DNA from: Euglena gracilis | Taxonomy: Eukaryota > Euglenida > Euglenophyceae > Euglenales | DNA: 64,000 bases | Reading direction: 5' to 3' | NCBI GenBank assembly: GCA_039621445.1 | Contig: CP154956.1 | Coordinates: forward strand, 64,434,257 to 64,498,256 | Shown: one piece after another, positions 54,401 to 64,000 of the stretch | How positions within the stretch are numbered: position 1 is the stretch's first letter | Layout: the number at the start of each line of letters is the position of its first letter | Translations under genes and position numbers: made by a program | Notes under the pieces: model-generated | The model's input: the letters and a program-made list of their open reading frames with translations, nothing else | The model's database searches: none | What the model was told of the DNA's origin: nothing

Positions 54401-57400
54401 GGTGGACCCCCTCCCCATGAACATTGGTGTATTCCCTGAGCGGTTCTTTTGTACAATTGCGCAAAGGAACAAGTCAAATGGTTTGCGCAATTCCACAAGT
54501 GTTCCAAATTAAGTTTGTTTTTTTGGGGGTTTAACAATGGGGACTTCTGATACGGGGGGGGGGGGATTGGAGGCCGAAAAAATTGATTGGGAAAAAATTG
54601 GGAAAAAGATTGGCATACAGAAATCCTGCCAATTTTTTCCGGCCCTTTTTTTTTTTTTTGAAAATTGTGCCTCAAAATTTTGAAAATCACCCTTTTTCCA
54701 GTCATCTTGCAAAAAACCTGCCAATTTTCCAGGCCGTTTTCAGGCTTGGCACCAATTTTTTCCCCCCGTACGGGAAGACAGTGGACACACAGCGGCCACA
54801 AAGTCCACAAAGAACGAGGTGTTTGTACAACAGATCCGAGTTGGTTAGAAACGCAGGTCATCACAGTGCCCCCCTGCCCCCTTCCCCAACGACCCCCCAG
54901 TCAGAGGTTGCAGGTCAGGGGTTCATACGACCCCCCCGCCTGGTTGGCCCTCTCGCGTCTTTTTATCGAACCTTTTTTATCAGCCTCAGGGGCCAAACAC
55001 TGGCTGAAGGCGTTAAGGTTCCTCATCTTTGCTTCATTTTCAGTGCCGCCAAAAGAGAGTTTAGTTAGTTTTCTTCCAAGTGATCAGCCAGGTTTTTGAA
55101 GTGCCATTTACGCTTATGGCTTTCTCTTCTGTTTCTCATTTGCATCTCGTCAGCCCTCGAATGCTTCCGGTTCATGCTGATGTGGCTGGAGGGAGATAAA
55201 TGAATTCTCTTGCAGCTCATTTGAAATGGATGGAACGGCATCCTGCTTGGCCCTGCATTCCATGGAGTTGAATCCAATGCCCCCCCCCTTTCCCAGGGGC
55301 ATTCTACACGTATGTCAGCTCCGGCGGCATGTACATCCCTGGAGACAAGTTCCCAATGAAGGTGCCGCCTCACTTGAAACTTCTGATTTTTCTTTGGTTT
55401 ACTGCTTTGGTGGGTGATACAAAGGCGGGCAATGGGTTTGGGCTAAGCACCCTGGTCACCACCCCAGCGATATTTCGCTCCAGCTTTGAATTTATTCATT
55501 TATTTTTTTCTGGTCCATTGGGGATTAAATTTGAAATGCAAAATGTTTTGCAAATATTGGGGCAAAAATGGTGGCGAATTTTGATCAGACAAAAATTGTT
55601 TTCTTGTAGGTTGGGGTCTTTCCCCTCTCCGAAGAAATGTCGAAAAAGAGTGTATTATTATCCCCCCCGTGTCCAACAAACACCCTGGTCCAACAAACAG
55701 CCTCTGTTTGGACTATAACCCCCATAATGTTCGTTGAATGGGGGTGCATTTTTCAGTACTTTCTTACAAGAAAACTGAGGGTGCTTACACTGTACACTGG
55801 GATTCTAGTTGTCGAAAACTTCTTCGCTTGCCAGAGCATTCATTGCATAATGGAGGGGGGGTTGGTATATATGGGAAGCCTGGAGGAGTGGGAAGTGGGT
55901 CTGACCCCCCCCTCCCAACGCAGAGGGGGTCGGACCCTTGACCTGCCGATGTTTTTCGTCCCACAGGAAGGCAACCCCAGCAAAGGAGCCGATGCCAATG
56001 CACAGAAGGTGTGCTTTCAACCCCCCCTCCCCCAATGCATGACCCCCCCCCAACAAAATGAAGGGTTCAGCACAATGGGCTCCACAAGCATCTTTCGTTG
56101 CCTTGACAGTTCCCACCGTGTGTCAATTTGTTTGGAGCAGACTTGTCGCTAGTGCGAGTGGAAAAGACTGCTTTTGCCGTGACCACCACGGAATTTTTTT
56201 TGTAATGGGCAGTGCCACGGCAAAGTTTTTGCTTTGCACTGCGCCGCCGTGGCAATTTTTAGCGTGCACTGCAACATCCACAGTTTGCCGTTTTTTCCGT
56301 GTGCCGAGGATACCTTCGAGGATACCAGGATTCTTCTCCTTCCGTCCTCTTTGATGTTTTCTCAACCTTGGCTGAGAAGGGTATCAGCCGGCAAAAGAAT
56401 GAACTTTTGTGCAAGTGCTGTTGTTTTCCCATATTACCTTCGATCATGTCGAGCCAAAGTGCCGATGGATGTGCTGTGAAAAAAAATTGCTTGTTGTGAA
56501 AGAAATTGCTTGCGCTGCGACCACTGCGGAAAAAGTTTTTCCTTGCACCACGACCACCGCGGCAATAAATTTTGTTTGTGCCGTGGCCACGGGAAAACAG
56601 CGCGGCGTCGCGGTGCTCATGCTGCGGCACACTAACTGAAAGTGTGGTTTGGAGAGACACCATCTTGCCAACCTTCATGCCACTCTTTTCCAGAAGCACG
56701 AGGAATACGTGATGAGTAGCGTGGTCCGGCCTCTGCTGCGAGGGTGCGCTTTCTTCCGGCCGCAGTACATCGTTGGGCCGTACACGAACAAGCGAGACTA
56801 CTTGGATTGGTGTGCACGCCTCCATTACATACTGTTATTTTACTATTATTATACTTTGTAATTATTATTATACTGTTATTACATACTATTATTATAACAC
56901 CCCCCCCCCCCAATGAAGCTGCCCATTTTGAACGTCTGTGTGCGTTTTGTCTGTCATATTCCTTGTGAGGGAGGCCAGCGCCATGCTGAGTGTACTGAAG
57001 GGGCCAGCAACAGGCGGGGGGAGCAAGGCCAGGGGGGAATTGATATCCGCAATTTTTCCGCAATTTTCCCTAGTTTTCTGCAATTTGCCGCAGTTTCCCA
57101 CAATTTTCCGCAATTTTTCCGCAATTTCGCAGATGAGTTTCGGTCAGTCTTGAACGTTTTACAAGGGAACCGAGGTGATTTTTTTTTGTTATCTAATTGC
57201 AAATTTCCAAAATTTGCCAAATTTCACAGATTTTGACAAAATTTGGTATCCTCTGGGCCTTTTTTCAGGTTTTTTCCCAGTTTCTGTCGGGAAGTAATCT
57301 TGACTTAAATTTTTTTTGCATCCTGAACCAGATTTTACCTGATACCAAAGATTTCGTTATTTTTTTTTGCCATTTTTAAATTTTTCACCCAAGAAATCCC

Positions 57401-60386
57401 ATATTTCCATTCCCAAAATTACAAAAATGCTTTGGACCCTTTTGTTGTAAAAATGTAAATAACTGCTCAAAATTTTAAAAAGCCGGGAGATTTTTAATTT
57501 TTCTTTGGACCCCGGGGTGGAGTAGGGGGTACCCCCAAGGGCTTGTAGGTCCCGCCAGAGGCGGGGTCAAGGATAGATATTGATATTGGTTTTAGGGGGG
57601 GGGTGCCGATAAATTTGGATAGATTGACACCCCGATATCCTCGATAAAAGTCGATTAAACCGATATGTTCATTTTGCGCCCTGATATTCTCATTTTTGTG
57701 ATTTGGAGAATCCCAAAATCGCCAAAAAACAACAAAAAAGTACGTTACCCCCCCCCCCAACAAAGCCGATATTTCACGATATTTTTCCGGGACAAATTCA
57801 GGATTTTCGATAAGCCCGACATGGGCCAACATCCAATATCCATTCTTGGCGGGGTTGGCCATTTTTGCTTTTCTTCGGCACAGCCCTGAAATTTTTCTTT
57901 TGTTGTGATGATGGGTTGGGGGATGGGTTGGGGGTACCACCCAGGGATTCCCTCTGATTCGTGGCACGAATAATCACGATTAATCACGAATCACCACAAA
58001 TTTCGGTTTTTTCGAAAATCACGAATAATCACGAATATCACGAATAACCACGAATGAGATTTTTTTCCTGGGAATTCCTTTTCTTTACAAATGTAGTCAT
58101 TCAGCATTCGGAACTGTGTTTTATTTGTTCTTTAGAAAATGTCTTCTTCGGATTCTGACGATGAGGTTGGGGACCGCTTCACTGTTGCGCAACAACACTG
58201 GCCGCGAGCGACTTTGCTTTCTGCTTTTGTGATGGATCACGTTTCCAGCCAAAAAGGGGTTTGTTTGGACAATGGAACGCTCACACAATGATGATGCAGA
58301 GGTGCAATGTTGTCAACTATGTGTACCCCCCCTTGTCCAACGACCGGGCTTGTCTGACGACCACCCTCTCCCCCAGTCAGAGGTGATCTTTTTGTATACA
58401 TACGATGTTGGTTCGGCCAAAATTGCTAAAAGTTGGCCAAAAACAGTCAAAAATGACCAAAAATGGCCTAAAAATGGCCAAAAGTCACCAAAAATTGCCC
58501 AAAGAGGCCAAAAATGGGCCAAAGGGGGCCATAGTGTGGCCAAAAGCGACCAGGGGTCTTTAAGCAACGCCAGCAGCGCCTTGCTGCCAGGGCGGTCCAT
58601 AAGGGACGGGAAGGTTTTTTTTCGTTAAGGACCGCCCCCCGGCCTAAGGGCCGACCAAGGCCGGCGAAGGGCGACCAGGGATTTGAACGGAGTCCAAAAT
58701 TCAAAAGTCGAAACACACACTTTTTGACGTTTTGGGTGGATGGACGACAATTCAAGGGTGTCAGAAATCACTTTTTTCCCCGAAGTCGACCCGTTTTTTT
58801 GCCAAAATATCGCCACTTTTTTTGGTCATTTTTCCCTATGGATTTTTCATTGGATGTGTCGGGACGGGATTTTTTTTTGCTTAAGGACCGCCCTGCTTCC
58901 TGCTGGCATCCCAGCGGTCCATCATTTAGCTGAAAACCGGGCGGATTTTTGGAACCACGAATAATCACGAATAATCACGAATAGTCACGAATAATCACAA
59001 ATAATCACGAATCAGAAATGGCAGTCCCCACCACGAATGGGAGGGAAACCCTGTACCACCCCTGTTTGTAAAAAATCCCTATTCACCCCCTGCATTGCAG
59101 CCTTTTCTTTTGGTTGCTGGGTTCCCTGGGAGCCTGGTGCAAGTTGAGAAAAAGTCACAGCTTCAGGTGGGGTGTCTCCCTCCCCCCTTTGACCCCGGGG
59201 GGGGGAACGCAATTTTTTTTGTGTTTTTTTCCTGGCGGTTTTGGGATTTTCGTTGGAAAGATTTTTGAGTCTTAAAGATTCCTTGTTTTGGCCCCAGTTT
59301 CCCCCCGAGACCATTCTGACATTTTTTTTTTGCTATCTTTGCATTTTTTTGGTCAATAAAATGCTTATTTTTTATGCACAATCAAAAATTTTCCTGGAGG
59401 AGCCGAGCTTTTTCTAAGTCCCTCCTTTCCAGTGGAAAAGTGTACATCCCGGGGAGCTCTTAAAGGAACATTTGCATTGATTTGTGTTTGTTTTGTGTTG
59501 TTTTTGTGTCGCGTTTTTTGGATCCATGCTGCGTCCCCCCCCCCCCGCTTGACCGCAGGGGCCCAGACCCCCCCCACCTGCCAAAGGGATGCAGACTGGG
59601 GGGTACTCGGGACCCCAAAAGGTCAACTTCTTCCTTCTGTTGCTTTGCAGGTTGAAATTTTTTGAGATTTTCTTTTTTTTTTTGCCCAAACAGTGCCCAG
59701 AACGGTATTTTGGGTTGATTTTGGGGGTTAAAGTCTTCGGCTGCACCAGACACAGAACAACTGCATTTTCAGGGGTTGCACAGGGGTTGATCACCCCTTT
59801 TTCTTTGAACAGGATGAACTGGTTGGTGACCTTTTGTCGGACCAGTCAGGACCGAGGGGAGTTGTTTCTGCGAAGGCAGACATCCCAGCCAAAACAGGCA
59901 GAATTCTCCGGCTCTTTGTGCCGTGGTCACTTTTGGAAAATCCCCCCAAACCCCTAACCTGGGGGGCCAGCCCCAAAGCCGGTCAGTCAGCCCCCCCCCC
60001 CCCTGCCCCCCAGGTTTGGTGGGGAACCATTTTTTTGATTTTTTGGACGTCGCCAAACGCTCTGTTTCCTTTTCCTTTCTTGTCCTTCGCAGGTACTTTG
60101 ACCGGCTGACAAGGAACCTGCCCATCCCGTTGCCCGCCCCGGGGACGCAGACCACCACCATCACGGATGTCCGGGATGTTGCCAGCATGCTGGCTGCAGT
60201 GGTGGACAAGCGGCAGGAAATCGACGAGCCCAGGGCTGTTTTCTTTTTACTCTTTACACAACCTCCTTTCCATCAGATTTCTTGAAGTTTCTCTTTGTGT
60301 GTTTATCATTCTATGTGCACACAAAGTTGGGCCGGACAGATTTTGGGAATACAAAAAGAATGTCAACACACACACACACACACGCA

Positions 60387-60477
<91 letters not shown>

Positions 60478-61013
60478 ATCGTGCGATGAGTTTATGCCTT
60501 TCCAGCAGCCAATGGAGAATTTCGGGAGTTTTTTCTTTCCACTTTGGCCCCTGCATGGATTGTGGCTTGCACACATCAGCGCACAGTTGGCTTTGGGCTT
60601 TAGGCCATCAATGGAACCCCAACGGAATCGCCCTGCCAGGGGCGGAGAAGGCCAACCCGGCGCTCGGCCCCGTCTTCAACTGCGCCTCGGACCGGCCGGT
60701 GACGCTGCGCGAGCTGGCGGTCGCATGCGGGGCAGCGTGCGGCAAGACGGAGAGCCAGGTGGACGCCCTCATCCGGCTCTACGACCCGAAGCTGGCGAAG
60801 GACGCCCCGTCGGGCGGGAAGTTTCCGTTCCGGGCGACGAACTTCGACGTGTGCGTGATGAAGGCGAAGGTGGTGCTGGAGTGGGAGCCGGAGTACAACG
60901 ACCTGGAGGAGCTGGCGGCCGGGTATTACCTCGGCTACAAGGCCCTGGGGCTCGACAAGAGCAACCCCAAGTTCGACCGCAGCTTCGACAAGTACATCCT
61001 GGCCCGCCTGTGA
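51429..61013 (+). CDS. CSP41: CSP41-like plastid RNA-binding protein (epimerase fold)
   Basis: CSP41 proteins are atypical short-chain dehydrogenase/epimerase-fold proteins that bind and protect or cleave plastid RNA. Exons: 51429-51614, 52006 to about 52118-52214 (donor unresolved), 52364 (or 52375)-52477, 55297-55361, 55967-56008, 56694-56809, 60093-60201, 60648-61013. Exon 1 has the nucleotide-binding loop (NNKGGGHGEIGLHLALALRA; compare GG-H-x2-IG of the family). Exon 3 has YDYVFDNQN. Exon 4 has FYTYVSSGGMY, the family strand before the active-site region. Exon 6 has FFRPQYIVGPYTNKRDYLDW. Exon 7 has TTITDVRDVASMLAAV. Exon 8 has VFNCASDRPVTL and ends DKYILARL. Phases join at all junctions except the exon 2/3 one. 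Exon 1 follows an acceptor, but an ATG at 51369 in the same frame could also be the start; no plastid transit peptide is identified. Confidence 0.88.
53250..54172 (+). repeat. C-rich tandem arrays inside an inverted pair, in a CSP41 intron
   Basis: Two arrays of CCCTCACCC/CCCACCCCT units (53270-53445 and 53895-54145) flank a duplicated segment (53505-53780) with CTCATCCTTGTCTACCG and CCAAATCGCGC motifs. The whole is bounded by GGCACAAAGTGGGGCCCC (53254) and its complement GGGGCCCCACTTTGTGCC (54152). A third copy of the latter lies at 53866. The G-rich complement could form G-quadruplexes. Confidence 0.75.
57960..59010. repeat. ACGAATAATC repeats at both ends of an intron segment
   Basis: Clusters of CACGAATAATCACGAAT units are at 57963-58052 and 58955-59012. 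They may mark the ends of a compound insertion of about 1 kb containing the MITE at 58588-58895. This is inside the 3.3 kb CSP41 intron. Confidence 0.55.
58588..58895 (-). mobile_element. hAT-type MITE, CAGGGCGGTC family, inverted copy
   Basis: 308 bp with ends CAGGGCGGTCCATAAGGGA and TTGCTTAAGGACCGCCCTG. The flanks CTTGCTGC and CTTCCTGC match at 7 of 8 bases, consistent with an aged 8-bp target duplication. Internal landmarks of the family are in reverse complement order. It lies in the CSP41 intron between exons 6 and 7. Confidence 0.85.
60366..60478 (+). repeat. (CA)n microsatellite
   Basis: More than 50 CA units with a few CG and TA interruptions, in the CSP41 intron between exons 7 and 8. 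Confidence 0.97.
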
Positions 61014-61468
61014 GATCCTTTGAGGGGAAGGCCACCGTCTGCACAGGCTGCACGTTCAATGGCTTTCAATGTGTTTTGTTTGGCTGTTCATTTTCTTGAC
61101 CCCCCCCCCCCAAATTCGACCCTTCTGAGTTGGTTGTGCCCAATCCCAATCCTCTTTGTTTGTTCCGTGCCTCCTGACACCAGTGCGGCGTTATTCATCG
61201 AGGCGCACAAAGCCCTTCGCCATATATAAGATGTACAATGACGGTTCGAATTTCGGTTACTTTTGTGCAAACAAATCACATTTGATTGTTCCTCGGCAGT
61301 TTGAAGGATGCATGGCAAGGCAATGACAGGAAGAAGGATTCTCCCCCTGGGGCACATCAATTGGGAGGGTGCCTGACTTTTCTAGGGGCGTCTCCACCAG
61401 CCTGCATTTCAAGGCGAGGGCGAGGCCGACCCCACCCTGGGAGTATTTAACCCAAAATGATATGAATG
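61014..61468. other. Intergenic gap between convergent CSP41 and DIRS element
   Basis: 455 bp holding the CSP41 3' UTR and, on the other strand, the 3' end of the retroelement. No gene, and no clear polyadenylation signal or element terminus. Confidence 0.6.
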
Positions 61469-63154
61469 CTATCTCATGGTAATTTCACTTGTCCATGCCA
61501 ATGCCAAGGGGGTAGGGAGTTTCTGCCCCACCTTCCCACCAGGCTTCTTTTGAAGACCCCCCGGGGGTCCCCCGGCGGGCCTGCCCTGGGTCCAGCCTCT
61601 CTCTGAGGCCTTTCCCAAAAAAAAATTTGGCGCTTCGGCGCGCACGGGACCCCCCCTGGGATGGTGTCCGGCCCACCCACTCACCCCGTTTAATCGTACT
61701 CCCTCGAGGCAAGCCGAAAAGGGAGGAAGGGACACCGAGGGCGAAGCACAAAGACATTGTGAGGCCATGCCTTGCTCGCCGGCGGTTTGTTGTGCTTGTT
61801 TGGTCTGCTGGGTTAGGCGTCTCCCCTTAGTGCCGCCTCGCCGGAGTTGGCTGCGTCTTCTCCGACGTGGCGACCATGGCGCTGTATCTTGGCCTGGGGG
61901 GTCCCCCCCCCACCTCCCCCCCCCCTGGCCCCCATCTTCTGACCGAGGGCGTTTGAAGACAAACTTTCTTAAAGGGGTGGGGGGGTCGGGCTCACAATGT
62001 CTTTGTGCTTCGCCCTCGGTGTCCCTTCCTCCCTTTTCGGCTTGCCTCGAGGGAGTACGAGACACCTCGGGCTCCGCACTTTGCCATTGTGAGGCCAGAT
62101 TGTGCACTGAAAAAAGGGGGGCCAGGGCAGTCTCCAAAGAACCTTGGGCACCAAGTCTTTGATAATGGGCTGTGAAAGCCTCCACCCCCTTCCACTGACC
62201 AATTTCACAAACTTCTTGGGCAGAAAGGCCCAATTTTTTGAGCAAACCAACCCCTGCCCCTCTGGTGGAGTGGGGTCCCCAAACCTGGGGGGGTACACCC
62301 TGTTTGGTCAAAAATTCTTTGGTGATAGAAGCAATGGTATCTGCCTTCATGGCTTTGTAGGGGGGTTTTAACGTAATTAGAAGGGGGCCCCCAGGTTTCA
62401 TAAAGAAACGTGTTGCTGCCACATAAGACATCATTAAATGAAAGGGACTGATTTGGGGGCACTGGGGAATGGAGACAACTCGCTCCCACTTATGCAGTTT
62501 TTGACCTTTACGCTTAATTTTGATGTAGGGTGCCCCCCCCAGCACACTTGTGGTTCTTTGGACCTGTGCCAAATCAGAACTTCTGTATAAACAGAGGATT
62601 CGTGAACAGAAAATGAGTTGTGTACGCAATGTACATAAATCAGAGGGCAGGGGGGACTGTGCTAGCCCCAGGAGGATTGGGAGGGGATCCCAGAATGCAC
62701 CATATTTCTCCAGGTTTTGGTTCCAAAGTCTTTTATAAGGTGCCAACATGGCATGGAACCTCAGGCCTCCAAAGCCAGGGATCAAGAGCATAGCACTGTA
62801 TGCATTGCGTGCTTGGGCCTTTGAAAACTGAAACAGTTGACTTAAAGCGTCAACCACTTGGTCAGTGGTGGCTTCAGGGGGGGGTACCCCCATTCTCTCC
62901 AAAGTTACCCATAAAAGCGTAAAAGCGCTTTGATAACGCTTTAAACTGGGGTTTCTGCCCAGGAAATCGTTAATGGTCGAATTTTGTACTTGTTTCCCTT
63001 CCAAAATTTTCCTGAGCAAATCATGCAAAGCAGGGGCCACCTGGGGGGTAGCATTTTTTCCCCCCTGCAGTTGGTGAACATACCCATGTAGGGGGTGATT
63101 TTCAGGCAGGGGGTCCCTGGTACTTTCATTTTTATTATTAACTGGGGCCACCAT
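61469..63154 (-). CDS. Tyrosine recombinase of DIRS-like element
   Basis: From the ATG at 63154 to the stop at 61469, 561 aa. It catalyses strand cutting and rejoining through a tyrosine during integration of the element. Expected catalytic residues are present: Arg in LYRSSDLAQV (about residue 190), His and Arg in HSTRGAGVG (about 295-299), then Trp and Tyr in GQWKG and TAHYQRLG (about 315-330). The N-terminal part (YQSAFTLLWVTLERMG, VVDALSQLFQFSKAQARNAY) fits a SAM-like DNA-binding domain. The last about 200 residues are Arg/Gly/Pro-rich and include the inverted repeat at 61694-62060. The frame overlaps the RNase H frame by 214 nt, as in other DIRS elements, so expression may use re-initiation or frameshifting. 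Confidence 0.85.
   Translation of the reverse strand: MVAPVNNKNESTRDPLPENHPLHGYVHQLQGGKNATPQVAPALHDLLRKILEGKQVQNSTINDFLGRNPSLKRYQSAFTLLWVTLERMGVPPPEATTDQVVDALSQLFQFSKAQARNAYSAMLLIPGFGGLRFHAMLAPYKRLWNQNLEKYGAFWDPLPILLGLAQSPLPSDLCTLRTQLIFCSRILCLYRSSDLAQVQRTTSVLGGAPYIKIKRKGQKLHKWERVVSIPQCPQISPFHLMMSYVAATRFFMKPGGPLLITLKPPYKAMKADTIASITKEFLTKQGVPPQVWGPHSTRGAGVGLLKKLGLSAQEVCEIGQWKGVEAFTAHYQRLGAQGSLETALAPLFSVHNLASQWQSAEPEVSRTPSRQAEKGGRDTEGEAQRHCEPDPPTPLRKFVFKRPRSEDGGQGGGRWGGDPPGQDTAPWSPRRRRRSQLRRGGTKGRRLTQQTKQAQQTAGEQGMASQCLCASPSVSLPPFSACLEGVRLNGVSGWAGHHPRGGPVRAEAPNFFLGKASERGWTQGRPAGGPPGGLQKKPGGKVGQKLPTPLALAWTSEITMR
61694..62060. repeat. 70-bp perfect inverted repeat within the recombinase frame
   Basis: 61694-61763 and 61991-62060 are exact reverse complements over 70 bases (TCGTACTCCCTCGAGGCAAG at the left outer end), separated by 227 bases. 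Both arms are translated in the recombinase frame (RQAEKGGRDTEGEAQRHCEP; SQCLCASPSVSLPPFSACLE). DIRS elements carry complementary terminal regions used for circle formation, so this may be part of the element's terminal architecture, or a later foldback. Confidence 0.85.
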
Positions 63155-64000
63155 GTGGCTGAATCCCAGTAGGGGGTGACCATCAAAACTTTGGCTTGTG
63201 GAAACATTCTTAATCTGGGAAGAAATTTTTGAATTACAGACCAGGGGGGGTTTGCATAAAGTCCCCCCATGTTGTCCAGTGGGCATTGCAATGCATCCAC
63301 TGCTGTGGCTTCCCAGTGGGGCCACCTGGCCACAAATTGTGGCAGTTTTTTGTTGCCTGGTGAGGCAAAAAGGTATGTTTTCAGGTTTATGTAATTTTTG
63401 AACTGCTGCCTCAGCCATTGAAAAAGTTGGGGGTCCAGGGAATAATCCCCCCTGTCCATTTCCCACCTGCTTATGGGATCTGCCAGGCATTCTTTTGAAG
63501 GGACCCACTTTACTTGCAGGTTTATGTTGTGCTCCATGCACCATTTGAAAAAGGGTCTTAGCATGGAATTGAAGGGGTCTTTTCTGCCCCCCCCTTTTGT
63601 TAAGTAATAGTAAATTACTTGATTGTCCACGGATAGGGACACAGTTTCTCCTGGTTTGCTTAGGCTTTGTACTGTGCTTATTGCTGCACTTAATTCTTTG
63701 ACGTTTATGTGCAAAATGGAGTTTTCCCTCCAAAATTCCTGCACAATTTTGCCTGTTCGAATGTCCAGCCCCCCCCAGGCATGGGTGCTGCTGTCTGAGT
63801 GCAACTCTCTGGTTGCACTTTGGGGGAAGGGTCTGCCCCCCCAGGTGTCTAGCAGAATTTTTATTTCCCTTAATTGATCCTTTATCCTTTGGGAAATGGG
63901 GTGTTTTGAGTCCCAGGGGGCTGTGGAATTTTCCACCAAAAAATTTGCCAGGGCATCCGTAAAGGCCCTTAGAAAGGGCAGGGCCATTAGATTGCATCTG
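62941..64000 (-). CDS. DIRS polyprotein C-terminal part: RNase H and Dam-like domains (partial)
   Basis: Open from the right edge to a stop at 62941. The visible start MALPFLRAFTDALANFL is probably not the true N-terminus but the region after the reverse transcriptase. RNase H motifs follow in order: Asp in ELHSDSSTHAWGG, Glu in NVKELSAAI, Asp in LSVDNQVIYYYL, and Asp in ECLADPISRW. It removes the RNA strand during replication of the element. Next comes a domain with VDALQCP, LYANPPWSVIQKFL and LMVTPYWDSATWW, which corresponds to the Dam-like methyltransferase region of DIRS elements (NPPW motif). The frame is intact. Confidence 0.85.
   Translation of the reverse strand, partial: RCNLMALPFLRAFTDALANFLVENSTAPWDSKHPISQRIKDQLREIKILLDTWGGRPFPQSATRELHSDSSTHAWGGLDIRTGKIVQEFWRENSILHINVKELSAAISTVQSLSKPGETVSLSVDNQVIYYYLTKGGGRKDPFNSMLRPFFKWCMEHNINLQVKWVPSKECLADPISRWEMDRGDYSLDPQLFQWLRQQFKNYINLKTYLFASPGNKKLPQFVARWPHWEATAVDALQCPLDNMGGLYANPPWSVIQKFLPRLRMFPQAKVLMVTPYWDSATWWPQLIIKMKVPGTPCLKITPYMGMFTNCRGEKMLPPRWPLLCMICSGKFWKGNKYKIRPLTISWAETPV

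Larger units (their letters stand above)
61469..64000 (-). mobile_element. DIRS-like retrotransposon, 3' part
   Basis: From the right edge leftwards it carries an RNase H domain, a Dam-like methyltransferase domain and a tyrosine recombinase. This order is characteristic of DIRS-type elements, which integrate with a recombinase and not a DDE integrase. The reverse transcriptase should lie beyond base 64000. Neither reading frame is broken in the visible part, so the copy may be young. The left terminus is not identified. Confidence 0.85.

Noticed and set aside
58139-58290. Acidic ATG frame MSSSDSDDEVGDRF as a nested gene
   Set aside because: It stops after about 50 codons, has no splice partner, and lies in a repeat-bounded part of a CSP41 intron.
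63155-63997. Treating the whole 842-codon minus frame from 63997 to 61469 as one protein
   Set aside because: Its first third is the RNase H region read out of frame; the correct frame there is the one ending at 62941.

Overview
The window is nuclear DNA of a photosynthetic eukaryote, most likely an alga; I cannot place the lineage. The reasons are split genes with GT-AG introns and very GC-rich exons, a gene of the plastid CSP41 family, an exocyst gene, long dinucleotide microsatellites and a DIRS-type retroelement. No prokaryotic operon, tRNA or rRNA gene was found. Exon ends below were inferred by matching splice sites, reading phase and family conservation by eye, without transcript data.

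Layout. (1) 1-815, minus strand: the 5' part of an unidentified gene with an N-terminal hydrophobic segment; it runs out of the left edge. (2) 3310-25615, minus: SEC3/EXOC1, the exocyst subunit, in 22 small exons spread over 22 kb, with introns full of transposable elements and simple repeats. (3) 25.6-51.4 kb: a region dominated by mobile and foldback DNA. It holds a hAT-like element with TIRs (32.2-32.8 kb), three copies of a TTATTGTCC hairpin, exon-like remnants cut by these insertions, a 2.2 kb palindrome carrying two opposed copies of one unknown gene (39.1-41.4 kb), an element with 370-bp identical direct terminal repeats (43.6-44.9 kb), and a 4.4 kb structure with 960-bp inverted arms around a two-exon gene (46.2-50.6 kb). 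(4) 51429-61013, plus: a CSP41-like plastid RNA-binding/epimerase-fold gene in about eight exons. (5) 61469-64000, minus: the 3' part of a DIRS-like retrotransposon (RNase H, Dam-like domain, overlapping tyrosine recombinase), cut by the right edge.

The two well-supported host genes are functionally unrelated: SEC3 acts in vesicle tethering at the plasma membrane, CSP41 in the plastid. The striking property of the window is its density of inverted-repeat DNA. At least six families of hairpin-forming repeats recur, several with clear TIRs, and one, ending CAGGGCGGTC, has perfect or near-perfect 8-bp target-site duplications that mark it as a hAT-type MITE. The most novel-looking structures are the 46.2-50.6 kb long-arm element with its own small gene and the 39.1-41.4 kb palindromic gene pair.
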